A stretch of DNA of 64,000 nucleotides, taken from Pseudomonas vancouverensis. GTDB taxonomy: Bacteria > Pseudomonadota > Gammaproteobacteria > Pseudomonadales > Pseudomonadaceae. Each line of letters begins with the position of its first letter. Position 1 is the first letter of the stretch. The notes under the pieces are model-generated. The model ran no database searches. It was not told where the DNA came from and worked only from the letters and a program-made list of their open reading frames with translations. The position numbers and the translations under genes were made by a program. The stretch covers positions 79,164 through 143,163 of the forward strand of contig NZ_RRZK01000024.1 in the NCBI RefSeq assembly GCF_004348895.1. The letters are read 5' to 3'. Positions 24,122-32,691 of the stretch are shown piece by piece.

Positions 24122-25932
24122 CAGCGCGGGGTGTCCGGCAGGCGCTGAACCTGGCCGTTGACGAATTGAGCCCAGGGCAGCTGGCGCACCACGCGCTGGT
24201 TCTGAGTGATGCCAAGGCTGCCCGATTGACCTTCGATGCGGCTGTCCGGCAGGGCCTTGAGCTGACCCAGGCGTGGGGCCAGGCGGTAGGCGTCGACGCC
24301 CATGGCGTACAGACGGCCGAGGCTACCGGCCGCTTGTGGCCATTGCGCGGTGACCTGGCTGCGCAACGGGTCATTGGCGTCCAGCAACCAAGGCGTTTCG
24401 CAGAAGCGAATGCCGTTCATGTCGTTGTACTGGTTTACGTCGCCGCTGGCGCTGAAGACGTGGGAAGTGGCGTAGACCGGAACGTCACCGGCGTACTGGA
24501 AGTTCAGCGTCGGCTTGATCTGTTGCGCCTGCTGCGGAGTGGCGGCGAGGAAGATGAATTCGATGTCCTGGCGACGCGAAGGCTGTGCAGCTACCTGCGA
24601 ACCAACGGTGCTTTGCAGGCTCTTGGCGCGGCCTTCACTCTGGCGCAGCTGGAACATGTCGGCGATTTGCTGGGCCAGTTGCACAGGCTGGTCAACGCGC
24701 TCGGTGGCCACGATGCTGCCGCCATTGGCTTGCCAATCCTGGCTGAAGGCCTTCAATACGCGGTCACCCCATTCGCCTTTCGGCACCATGATGGCGGCGC
24801 GGTGCAGGCCGTCGGCGCGGGCGCGGCGGGAGACTTCGCGAGCTTCGTCTTCGGCGGCGAGGCCGAACTGGAACAGTTGTGCCGGACCTTGATCGCCTTC
24901 GCTGTAGTTCAGCGCCAGGGTGGTGATCGGCAGTTGCGGGCGCGTGCTCAGTTGTTTGACCAGCGGCTTCTCCAGTGGGCCAACCACCAGTTGCACGCCA
25001 TCGGCCTGGGCCTTGCGGTAGAACTCATCCATCGAGGTCAGGCGCGAGCTGTCATAGAACTCGATGGCCGGCGGTTTCTGCCCTGCCTGTTGCGCCTGGT
25101 AGTGAGCGGCCATGAAGCCATCACGCAATGCCTTGCCGACCGAGGCCAGCGGGCCGTCCTGTGGCAGCAGCAGGGCAATTTTGCTCAGCGGTTGACTGGC
25201 AAGCTCCTTGAGTTTGGTCAGTGGCAGCGGCAGTTGAATGGCTGCCGGGTGTTTCGGGTTCTGCGCGCGCCAGTTGTCGATGGCGGCTTGCTGCTGTTCC
25301 AGGGTGCCGGCGGACTTTACCGCCAGTGCCAGGCCCATCCAGCCACCGAGGGTGTCAGTGGTGTTGGGTTGCAACTGATCGGTCGGCAGCGAGGCGATCA
25401 GCGCCCAGATGGCTTCGTGGTTTTTCGCAGCGGCTTCACCGCTCAGCATCGGTGCAATGGTAATGCGTTCCCGTGCGGCGGCGAGTGTCTGGCCATCGGC
25501 TTCCAGTGCGCGGGCATGCACAGCGCCGGTCCGAACCTGTTGGTCGGCAGGCATTTCGCTCAGGCGTTGCAGGCTAGGGTGGCTCAAGGCAGTCAGTGCG
25601 GCCTTGGGCTGGTTGCGGGTCATCGCCAGTTCAGCCGCCAGGGTGCTGGCGAAGATCTGTTGGCCCGGTTTGAGCTGTTCGATCGGCACCAGTTGCAGGA
25701 TTTGCGCGGATTGGCCGGCATTGCCCTGGCGGTAGGCGAGGTCGGCTGCGCTCAAGCGCAACAGCGCCGCATCTTCCGGCGATTTGCTTTGGGAAGCCTT
25801 CTCGAGCAGTTGCTCGATGCTGGCGTCCGGAGTCCGGGGAAGTTCGCCAAGGCTGGAGGAGGGCGAGCTGGCGCAAGCCGCCAGCAAGGCAGCAAGGCAG
25901 AGGGCAGATAACAGCCGCAGGCAAGCGATCAT
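24121..25932 (-). CDS. lpoA: Penicillin-binding protein activator LpoA
   Basis: 603 residues. Lipoprotein signal with lipobox LLAAC near residue 19. The N-terminal part is TPR-like helical; the C-terminal part is a periplasmic-binding-protein fold (KIALLLPQDGPLASVGKALRDGF, VVGPLEKPLVKQL). The outer-membrane lipoprotein reaches through peptidoglycan to stimulate PBP1A. It heads the lpoA-yraN-gmhA-dolP block and is divergent from rsmI. Confidence 0.9.
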   Translation of the reverse strand: MIACLRLLSALCLAALLAACASSPSSSLGELPRTPDASIEQLLEKASQSKSPEDAALLRLSAADLAYRQGNAGQSAQILQLVPIEQLKPGQQIFASTLAAELAMTRNQPKAALTALSHPSLQRLSEMPADQQVRTGAVHARALEADGQTLAAARERITIAPMLSGEAAAKNHEAIWALIASLPTDQLQPNTTDTLGGWMGLALAVKSAGTLEQQQAAIDNWRAQNPKHPAAIQLPLPLTKLKELASQPLSKIALLLPQDGPLASVGKALRDGFMAAHYQAQQAGQKPPAIEFYDSSRLTSMDEFYRKAQADGVQLVVGPLEKPLVKQLSTRPQLPITTLALNYSEGDQGPAQLFQFGLAAEDEAREVSRRARADGLHRAAIMVPKGEWGDRVLKAFSQDWQANGGSIVATERVDQPVQLAQQIADMFQLRQSEGRAKSLQSTVGSQVAAQPSRRQDIEFIFLAATPQQAQQIKPTLNFQYAGDVPVYATSHVFSASGDVNQYNDMNGIRFCETPWLLDANDPLRSQVTAQWPQAAGSLGRLYAMGVDAYRLAPRLGQLKALPDSRIEGQSGSLGITQNQRVVRQLPWAQFVNGQVQRLPDTPR

Positions 25933-25950
25933 GTAAGTGTTCCTGATACT

Positions 25951-26026
25951 CGATCAAATTAGCGTGGAATTGTACCCAAGCACTGGCCGGGGCGCGATGT
26001 TACTGGCGTGAATCGATCAATTTAGC
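25951..26026. repeat. 13-bp direct repeat in the lpoA/rsmI divergent region
   Basis: CGATCAAATTAGC (25951-25963) and CGATCAATTTAGC (26014-26026) differ by one base and start 63 bp apart, about six helical turns. A pair on the same face of DNA between divergent promoters could be a regulator site. No known consensus was matched. Confidence 0.4.
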
Positions 26027-26142
26027 TGGTGTAAATGTTGCGTCAGCGCACAAACCCTCGTGAAAGCCCTGGTCGCTTGCGCGTATCGCCGGCGCCGCTA
26101 CGCGCTACAATGGCGACTTTTACCGATCATGAGGTGTGCGCT

Positions 26143-27015
26143 TTGACTGCTCCAGGTGCTTTGAATTCCGCTGCTGGCTCGCTTTATGTGGTGGCGACGC
26201 CCATCGGCAACCTGGACGACATCAGCGCACGTGCGCTGAAAATCCTGCGCGAAGTGGCCTTGATCGCTGCCGAGGACACCCGGCACTCCCAGCGCCTGAT
26301 GCAGCACTTCGGCATTTCGACGCCGCTGGCTGCCTGTCATGAACACAATGAACGTGATGAAGGTAGCCGGTTTATTACCCGTCTGCTGGCGGGGGATAAT
26401 GTTGCGCTGATCTCCGATGCGGGGACACCGCTGATTTCCGACCCCGGCTACCACCTGGTGCGCCAGGCGCGGGCCGCCGGTATCAACGTGGTCCCGGTTC
26501 CCGGCGCTTGCGCGCTGATTGCCGCGTTGTCGGCGGCTGGTCTGCCCTCGGATCGCTTCATTTTCGAGGGTTTCCTGCCGGCCAAGGCCGTGGGGCGACG
26601 CGTGCGCCTCGAGCAGGTAAAGGAAGAGCCGCGCACCTTGATCTTCTACGAGGCGCCGCACCGTATTCTCGAATGCCTGCAGGACATGGAGCTGGTGTTC
26701 GGTCCGGAGCGTCCGGCCTTGCTGGCGCGTGAGCTGACCAAAACCTTCGAAACCCTCAAGGGCTTGCCGCTGGCCGAGCTGCGTCAGTTCGTCGAGTCGG
26801 ACAGCAATCAGCAGCGCGGTGAGTGCGTGGTATTGGTTGCGGGCTGGTCGGCACCGGATGAGGAGGGGGCGGTCAGCAGTGAAGCCATGCGCATTCTCAA
26901 TCTGTTGCTCGAGGAAATGCCTCTCAAGCGCGCCGCGGCATTGGCAGCGCAAATTACCGGTGAGCGCAAGAACGTGCTGTACCAGATCGCACTGGATCAG
27001 CAGAAGGGCGAGTAA
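26143..27015 (+). CDS. rsmI: 16S rRNA 2'-O-methyltransferase RsmI (C1402)
   Basis: 290 residues from the TTG at 26143 (MTAPGALNSAAGSLYVVATP), chosen because GAGGTG sits 6 nt upstream; an earlier ATG at 26110 has no ribosome site. SAM-binding tetrapyrrole-methylase fold with GSLYVVATPIGNLDD, AAEDTRHSQRLMQHF and LISDAGTPLISDPGY. It methylates the ribose of C1402 in the decoding centre, working with RsmH encoded 2 kb downstream (N4 of the same base). Confidence 0.94.
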   Translation: MTAPGALNSAAGSLYVVATPIGNLDDISARALKILREVALIAAEDTRHSQRLMQHFGISTPLAACHEHNERDEGSRFITRLLAGDNVALISDAGTPLISDPGYHLVRQARAAGINVVPVPGACALIAALSAAGLPSDRFIFEGFLPAKAVGRRVRLEQVKEEPRTLIFYEAPHRILECLQDMELVFGPERPALLARELTKTFETLKGLPLAELRQFVESDSNQQRGECVVLVAGWSAPDEEGAVSSEAMRILNLLLEEMPLKRAAALAAQITGERKNVLYQIALDQQKGE

Positions 27016-27052
27016 AAGCCGACGCGAAGGCATGCACAATGGCGTTTAGCGC

Positions 27053-27080
27053 TTGTTCTTCGGGCGCTCTGCCGTTAACC
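27053..27080 (+). promoter_or_regulatory. Likely rnpB promoter
   Basis: TTGTTC (27053-27058), 16 bp, TTAACC (27075-27080), then a GC-rich stretch TTCGCGGCGG up to the mature RNA start. A GC-rich discriminator is common in promoters of stable RNAs under stringent control. Confidence 0.5.
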
Positions 27081-27090
27081 TTCGCGGCGG

Positions 27091-27444
27091 AGAGTCGATC
27101 GGACAGTCGCTGCCCTCTATGAAAATTAGGGGGGGGAGGAAAGTCCGGGCTCCATAGGGCGAAGTGCCAGGTAATGCCTGGGAGGCGTGAGCCTACGGAA
27201 AGTGCCACAGAAAATAACCGCCTAAGCGCTTCGGCGCCGGTAAGGGTGAAAAGGTGCGGTAAGAGCGCACCGCACGTCTGGCAACAGTTCGTGGCTAGGT
27301 AAACCCCACTTGGAGCAAGACCAAATAGGGTCCCAAGGCGTGGCCCGCGCTGGGACCGGGTAGGTTGCTAAAGGTGTCCAGTGATGGCCATCGTAGACGA
27401 ATGACTGTTCAAGACAGAACCCGGCTTACAGATCGACTCTCCAC
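27091..27444 (+). ncRNA. rnpB: RNase P RNA (M1 RNA)
   Basis: About 354 nt. The 5' end AGAGTCGATC pairs with the 3' GATCGACTCT (P1). Conserved landmarks are GAGGAAAGTCCGGGCTCC (P4/CR-I), the ACAGAAA segment, GTAAGGGTGAAAAGGTGCGG, and AGACAGAACCCGGCTTACAG near the 3' end. The RNA cuts 5' leaders from pre-tRNAs. The ends are set by the P1 pairing and are good to a few bases. Confidence 0.96.
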
Positions 27445-27695
27445 CTTTTCTCACGCCTCTGCTTAAATCATTGGGCAGAGTGCCGTGATAGCAATTTCCC
27501 TCCTTTCACAATCGTCTCCAGAAGCACTTTCGTAATACCGAAAAAATCTTACTCTTAATAAATTACTTTAACTTCTGCGTGCAGGTTCCTGTGCCGATTG
27601 AAGTTGTCGGGCGGTTTTATCTGCCTGATTCTCGTTACCCCTCCCTTTATGCTCCTAAATCTCAGTTCTGTAAGGGTTTTCCTTTAATCGGCGCC
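27445..27695. other. Spacer between rnpB and the mraZ promoter
   Basis: About 250 bp without a gene. It starts with a weak hairpin CTCTGC/GCAGAG (27457-27482) that lacks a T-run. It then has an AT-rich stretch (27530-27580) that stands out from the surrounding GC-rich DNA. No ORF or known RNA is evident. Confidence 0.5.
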
Positions 27696-27725
27696 TTGAC
27701 GGTGTGGTGGGCGCATTCCTATAGT
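27696..27725 (+). promoter_or_regulatory. mraZ (dcw cluster) promoter
   Basis: TTGACG (27696-27701), 18-bp spacer, TATAGT (27720-27725), a good sigma70 match. The start point would fall close to the MraZ-type repeats at 27734, fitting repression by MraZ at this promoter. Confidence 0.75.
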
Positions 27726-27733
27726 GTGCGCAA

Positions 27734-27758
27734 GTGGCGGAAAGTGGCATGAAGTGGG
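27734..27758 (+). promoter_or_regulatory. MraZ operator: three GTGG[C/G] repeats
   Basis: GTGGC at 27734, GTGGC at 27744 and GTGGG at 27754 repeat exactly every 10 bp with 5-bp spacers. MraZ binds arrays of this kind (TGGGN-type repeats) just before its own gene and represses the operon. The site lies between the promoter and the mraZ GTG start. Confidence 0.8.
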
Positions 27759-27799
27759 TTTTTTGAGCTCAAAACGCTAAAATTTGGAGAAACGCTGAC

Positions 27800-28255
27800 G
27801 TGTTTCGCGGAGCCAACGCTATCAGTCTCGATGCAAAGGGCCGTCTCGCCATGCCGAGCCGGTACCGTGACGAGCTCGATTCGCGTAGCTCTGGTCAATT
27901 AATCGTAACAATTGATGCCGTTGATCCATGTTTGTGTGTTTACCCCCTCGATGAGTGGGAAATAATTGAAACCAAACTGCGCGCACTGCCTTCGCTACGC
28001 GAAGAGAACCGCCGCCTGCAACGCTTATTGATTGGTAATGCCGTCGACCTTGAGCTCGACGGCAGTGGTCGTTTCCTGGTCCCGCCGCGTCTTCGTGAAT
28101 ATGCCAAGTTGGATAAGCGCGCGATGTTGGTAGGCCAACTGAACAAGTTCCAATTGTGGGACGAGGATGCCTGGAATGCGGTTTCTGCCGCTGACCTGGC
28201 TGCTATTCAACAACCGGGCGCCATGCCTGACGAACTGCGTGATTTGATCCTGTGA
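27800..28255 (+). CDS. mraZ: Transcriptional regulator MraZ
   Basis: 151 residues from a GTG start with GGAG upstream. Two SpoVT/AbrB-like DNA-binding repeats: FRGANAISLDAKGRLAMPSRYR at the N-terminus and VDLELDGSGRFLVPPRLREYA in the second half, each with the conserved D-x-x-GR. MraZ forms large rings and represses the dcw promoter. Its stop overlaps rsmH by four bases. Confidence 0.96.
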   Translation: MFRGANAISLDAKGRLAMPSRYRDELDSRSSGQLIVTIDAVDPCLCVYPLDEWEIIETKLRALPSLREENRRLQRLLIGNAVDLELDGSGRFLVPPRLREYAKLDKRAMLVGQLNKFQLWDEDAWNAVSAADLAAIQQPGAMPDELRDLIL

Positions 28256-29199
28256 CTATTGATAGCGGCTTTAACCACATCACCGTACTGCTTGACGAAG
28301 CCGTCGAGGCTCTCGCCGTACGTCCTGATGGCTGCTATCTGGACGGCACGTTCGGACGCGGCGGACACAGCCGGTTGATCCTCAGCCAGCTCGGTCCCGA
28401 TGGTCGGTTGCTCGGGTTTGATAAAGATCCACAAGCGATTGCCACCGGGCAGACGCTAGCGGCCGAAGACGGCCGCTTTGTCGTTGTGCAGCGCAGCTTT
28501 GCCGAGCTGGGTTCAGAAGTCGCCGAACGTGGCATGAACGGCAAGGTCAGCGGCGTATTGCTGGACTTGGGCGTGTCTTCGCCACAGCTGGACGATCCGG
28601 AACGCGGTTTCAGCTTCCTCAACGATGGCCCACTGGACATGCGCATGGACCCGTCTCGCGGGATCAGCGCCGCTGAATTCGTTAATACCGCACCCGTGGA
28701 AGAAATTGCCCGGGTTTTCAAGGAATACGGCGAAGAACGTTTCTCCGGTCGCATGGCCCGTGCCGTGGTCGAGCGTCGCGACATCAAGCCATTCGAGCGC
28801 ACTGGCGATCTGGCAGAAGTCCTGAAGGTTGCCAACCCTGCGTGGGAAAAGGGCAAGAACCCGGCAACCCGTGCATTCCAGGGTCTGCGCATTCACGTGA
28901 ACAACGAACTGGGGGATCTGGAAGCTGGCCTTGAAGCCGCACTGGAGTCCCTGGAAATCGGCGGTCGCCTGGTGGTCATCAGCTTCCACTCGCTGGAAGA
29001 CCGTATCGTCAAACTGTTCATGCGCAAGCTGGTGAAAGGCGAAGCCGACAACCTGCCGCGCAACCTGCCGGTTCGACACGTCGCCTTCGAACCGAAAATC
29101 AAAGTCCATGGCAAAGCGCAGACGGCCTCCGACGCCGAACTCAAAGCCAACCCGCGTTCCCGTAGTGCTGTCATGCGCGTGGCGGAGAAGCTGCGGTGA
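28252..29199 (+). CDS. rsmH: 16S rRNA m4C1402 methyltransferase RsmH
   Basis: 315 residues, GTG start overlapping mraZ. SAM site in DGTFGRGGHSRLIL and LLDLGVSSPQLDDPERGFSF; C-terminal VISFHSLEDRIVK and PRSRSAVMRVAEKL are family marks. Methylates N4 of C1402 in 16S rRNA. Overlaps ftsL by four bases. Confidence 0.96.
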   Translation: MTIDSGFNHITVLLDEAVEALAVRPDGCYLDGTFGRGGHSRLILSQLGPDGRLLGFDKDPQAIATGQTLAAEDGRFVVVQRSFAELGSEVAERGMNGKVSGVLLDLGVSSPQLDDPERGFSFLNDGPLDMRMDPSRGISAAEFVNTAPVEEIARVFKEYGEERFSGRMARAVVERRDIKPFERTGDLAEVLKVANPAWEKGKNPATRAFQGLRIHVNNELGDLEAGLEAALESLEIGGRLVVISFHSLEDRIVKLFMRKLVKGEADNLPRNLPVRHVAFEPKIKVHGKAQTASDAELKANPRSRSAVMRVAEKLR

Positions 29200-29489
29200 G
29201 CAAGCTTTTCGCCAAGCCACTGCCCGGCGGAAGCTTTTTCATGCTGCTGTTGTTTGTCGGCGTGCTCGTGTCGGCCATCGGCGTGTCTTACGCCGCGCAC
29301 TGGAACCGTCAGTTGCTCAACACCCTGTACACCGAATTGAGCGTGCGCGACAAAGCGCAGGCTGAGTGGGGGCGCCTGATCCTGGAGCAAAGCACCTGGA
29401 CCGCCCACAGTCGCATCGAAGTGCTTGCGACCGAACAACTGAAAATGCACATCCCGGGTGCCGCTGACGTGAAGATGGTGGCGCCATGA
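29196..29489 (+). CDS. ftsL: Cell division protein FtsL
   Basis: 97 residues, GTG start. Short cytoplasmic tail, one membrane helix (GGSFFMLLLFVGVLVSAIGV), then a periplasmic coiled coil (TLYTELSVRDKAQAEWGRLI). Forms the FtsQLB complex that activates septal synthesis by FtsWI. Four-base overlaps with both neighbours. Confidence 0.93.
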   Translation: MSKLFAKPLPGGSFFMLLLFVGVLVSAIGVSYAAHWNRQLLNTLYTELSVRDKAQAEWGRLILEQSTWTAHSRIEVLATEQLKMHIPGAADVKMVAP

Positions 29490-31228
29490 TGAAACTCGAA
29501 GGTGCACTTTTCCCGTGGCGTTTCCGTGTGGTGCTGGGTTTGCTCGGCGTCATGGTGGCCGCGATCTGCTGGCGCATCATCGACCTGCAGGTGGTCGACC
29601 GCGACTTCCTCAAGGGTCAGGGCGATGCCCGTAGCGTTCGTCATATTCCGATTCCTGCACACCGTGGTCTGATCACTGACCGCAACGGTGAGCCCTTGGC
29701 CGTCAGTACCCCGGTGACCACGCTGTGGGCCAACGCCAAGGAAATGCAGCTGGAAAAAGACAAGTGGCCAGCACTGGCTGCCGCACTTGGTCAGGATCCA
29801 AAAGCGCTGACCGAGCGTCTCGAAGCGCAAGCCAACAAGGAATTCATTTATCTGGTGCGCGGGCTGACGCCTGAGCAAGGCCAGGCCGTGCTCGATCTGA
29901 AAGTGCCGGGCGTCTACGGCATCGAAGAGTTCCGCCGCTTCTATCCTGCCGGTGAAGTCACCGCGCACATGGTCGGCTTTACCGACATCGACGATCACGG
30001 GCGCGAAGGCGTCGAGCTGGCCTACGATGAATGGCTGGCCGGTGTGCCGGGCAAACGACAGGTCATCAAGGACCGGCGTGGCCGGCTGATCAAGGATGTC
30101 CAGGTCACCAAAAACGCCAAGGCCGGCAAGCCCTTGGCGTTGTCCATTGACCTGCGCCTGCAGTACCTGGCCAACCGCGAGTTGCGTAACGCGATCATCG
30201 AGAACGGCGCCAAGGCCGGCAGCCTGGTGATCATGGACGTCAAGACCGGCGAAATCCTGGCCATGGTCAACCAGCCGACCTACAACCCGAACAACCGTCG
30301 CAACCTGCAACCGGCGATGATGCGTAACCGCGCGATGATCGACGTGTTCGAGCCAGGTTCGACCATGAAAGCGATCTCGATGAGCGCAGCGATCGAAACT
30401 GGCCGCTGGAAACCGAGCGACACCGTCGAGGTGTACCCGGGCTCGTTGCAGATCGGCAAGTACACCATCAAGGACGTGTCCAAGACCGAAGGTCCGGTAC
30501 TCGACCTGACCGGCATCCTGATCAACTCCAGTAACGTCGGCATGAGTAAGGTCGCGTTCGATATCGGCGGCGAAACCATTTTCCGTCTGGCGCAAAAAGT
30601 CGGCTTGGGCCAGGACACCGGTCTGGGCTTCCCGGGCGAGCGCGTCGGCAACCTGCCGAACTACCGCGAGTGGCGCAAGGCTGAAACCGCCACGCTGTCG
30701 TATGGCTACGGTATTTCGGTGACCGCGATCCAGTTGGTTCACGCCTTCTCGGCATTGGCAAACAACGGTCGCCTCGCCCCATTGACCCTGATCAAGACCG
30801 ACAAGGCGCCGCAAACCACTCAGGTATTGCCGGAAGCCGTGGCCAAGACCATGCAAGGCATGCTGCAACAAGTGATCGAGGCGCCGCGCGGCGTGTTCCG
30901 TGCGCAGGTGCCGGCCTATCACGTGGCCGGCAAGTCGGGTACCGCGCGTAAAACGTCGGTCGGCACCAAGGGCTACGCCGAAAACTCCTACCGTTCGCTG
31001 TTCGCCGGCTTCGGCCCGATGAGCGATCCGCGTTACGCCATTGTCGTAGTGATCGATGAGCCGAGCAAAGCCGGCTACTTCGGTGGTCTGGTTTCCGCGC
31101 CGGTGTTCAGCCGTGTGATGTCCGGCACCCTGCGCCTGATGAACGTTACACCGGACAACCTGCCGCCGACCCAGCAGGCCAACGCTACTCCGACCGTTCC
31201 GCTGAAAGCCAATGGAGGGCGCGGCTGA
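29486..31228 (+). CDS. ftsI: Septal peptidoglycan transpeptidase FtsI (PBP3)
   Basis: 580 residues. N-terminal membrane anchor (VVLGLLGVMVAAICWRIIDL), pedestal domain, then the transpeptidase: active serine in STMK near residue 292, SSN near 348 and KSGT near 483. Cross-links septal peptidoglycan with FtsW and is a main beta-lactam target. One-base overlap with murE. Confidence 0.97.
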   Translation: MMKLEGALFPWRFRVVLGLLGVMVAAICWRIIDLQVVDRDFLKGQGDARSVRHIPIPAHRGLITDRNGEPLAVSTPVTTLWANAKEMQLEKDKWPALAAALGQDPKALTERLEAQANKEFIYLVRGLTPEQGQAVLDLKVPGVYGIEEFRRFYPAGEVTAHMVGFTDIDDHGREGVELAYDEWLAGVPGKRQVIKDRRGRLIKDVQVTKNAKAGKPLALSIDLRLQYLANRELRNAIIENGAKAGSLVIMDVKTGEILAMVNQPTYNPNNRRNLQPAMMRNRAMIDVFEPGSTMKAISMSAAIETGRWKPSDTVEVYPGSLQIGKYTIKDVSKTEGPVLDLTGILINSSNVGMSKVAFDIGGETIFRLAQKVGLGQDTGLGFPGERVGNLPNYREWRKAETATLSYGYGISVTAIQLVHAFSALANNGRLAPLTLIKTDKAPQTTQVLPEAVAKTMQGMLQQVIEAPRGVFRAQVPAYHVAGKSGTARKTSVGTKGYAENSYRSLFAGFGPMSDPRYAIVVVIDEPSKAGYFGGLVSAPVFSRVMSGTLRLMNVTPDNLPPTQQANATPTVPLKANGGRG

Positions 31229-32691
31229 TGTCATTAAGTCTGAACAAGATATTCCCCCACGCCGGCCACGATCTGTTGATTCGTGAATTGGCGCTCGACA
31301 GCCGCAACGTGCGCGCAGGCGATCTGTTCCTCGCCGTGCCTGGCGGCAAGTTCGATGGCCGTGCGCACATTGCCGATGCCTTGCAACGCGGTGCAGCCGC
31401 CGTTGCCTATGAAGTGGAAGGCGCCACCGTGCTGCCGATCACCGAAGTGCCGCTGATTCCGGTCAAGGGCCTGGCTGCGCAACTGTCGGACATCGCCGGA
31501 CGCTTCTATGGTGAGCCAAGCCATCATGTGAACCTGGTCGGCGTGACCGGGACCAACGGCAAGACCAGCGTGACCCAACTGGTCGCGCAGGCGCTCGATC
31601 TGCTCGGCCAGCATTGCGGTATTGTCGGCACCCTGGGTTCCGGTTTCTATGGCGCGCTGCAAAGCGGCTTGCACACTACGCCGAATCCGATTGCCATGCA
31701 GGCGACCCTGGCTGACCTGAAAAAGGCCGGTGCCAAGGCGGTTGCAATGGAAGTGTCCTCCCACGGTCTGGATCAAGGCCGGGTAACCGCGCTGGCGTTC
31801 GACGTGGCGGTGATGACCAACCTGTCCCGCGACCACCTCGATTACCACGGCACCATGGAAGCTTACGCTGAGGCCAAGGCCAAGCTGTTCGCCTGGAGTG
31901 ACTTGAAGTGCCGGGTGGTCAACCTCGACGACGAATTCGGTCGGCAGTTGGCCGCTGAAAAGCGCGAGTCGCGGCTGATCACTTACAGCCTGCTCGACAG
32001 CAGTGCCTACCTGTTCTGCCGCGAAGCGCAGTTCGACGATCATGGCGTGCGCGCCACGCTGGTGACGCCGCAGGGCGAGCATCACCTGCGCAGCACGCTG
32101 CTCGGCCGTTTCAACCTGAGCAACTTATTGGCCGCGGTCGGCGCCTTGCTCGGCCTGGACTACGCCCTCGACGAAATTCTCAAGGTGTTGCCGAAACTGG
32201 AAGGCCCAGCCGGACGCATGCAGCGCCTCGGTGGTGGTACCCAGCCGCTGGTGGTGGTCGATTACGCACACACTCCGGATGCACTGGAAAAAGTGCTGAC
32301 AGCTCTGCGTCCACACGTCAAAGGTCAACTGTTGTGCCTGTTCGGCTGCGGCGGCGACCGTGATCGCGGCAAGCGTCCGCTGATGGCTGAGGTGGTCGAG
32401 CGTCTGGCCGACCGCGTGCTGGTCACCGATGACAATCCACGCACTGAAGACCCTGCGGTGATTTTCGACGACATCCGCGCCGGTTTCACCGCTGTGGATA
32501 AAGTGACCTTCGTCGCCGGTCGTGGCCAGGCCATTGCCCAGTTGATCGCCGGTGCCTCCGCCGATGACGTGATTGTCCTGGCCGGTAAAGGCCATGAGGA
32601 CTATCAGGAAATCAACGGTCAGCGCCATCCGTTTTCTGATCTGGTCGAAGCCGATCATGCCCTGACTGCGTGGGAGGTGGCCCATGCTTAA
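31228..32691 (+). CDS. murE: UDP-MurNAc-tripeptide synthetase MurE
   Basis: 487 residues. ATP site GVTGTNGKTSVTQL; the DNPR motif in VLVTDDNPRTEDP marks meso-diaminopimelate specificity. Adds m-DAP to UDP-MurNAc-L-Ala-D-Glu. Overlaps murF by eight bases. Confidence 0.97.
   Translation: MSLSLNKIFPHAGHDLLIRELALDSRNVRAGDLFLAVPGGKFDGRAHIADALQRGAAAVAYEVEGATVLPITEVPLIPVKGLAAQLSDIAGRFYGEPSHHVNLVGVTGTNGKTSVTQLVAQALDLLGQHCGIVGTLGSGFYGALQSGLHTTPNPIAMQATLADLKKAGAKAVAMEVSSHGLDQGRVTALAFDVAVMTNLSRDHLDYHGTMEAYAEAKAKLFAWSDLKCRVVNLDDEFGRQLAAEKRESRLITYSLLDSSAYLFCREAQFDDHGVRATLVTPQGEHHLRSTLLGRFNLSNLLAAVGALLGLDYALDEILKVLPKLEGPAGRMQRLGGGTQPLVVVDYAHTPDALEKVLTALRPHVKGQLLCLFGCGGDRDRGKRPLMAEVVERLADRVLVTDDNPRTEDPAVIFDDIRAGFTAVDKVTFVAGRGQAIAQLIAGASADDVIVLAGKGHEDYQEINGQRHPFSDLVEADHALTAWEVAHA

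Noticed and set aside
24106..25911. Plus-strand open frame of 601 codons opposite lpoA
   Set aside because: lpoA has a lipobox, known domains and conserved neighbours; the opposite frame has none.
29309..31234. Minus-strand open frame of 641 codons opposite ftsI
   Set aside because: Shadow of ftsI; no start signal and no recognisable domain.
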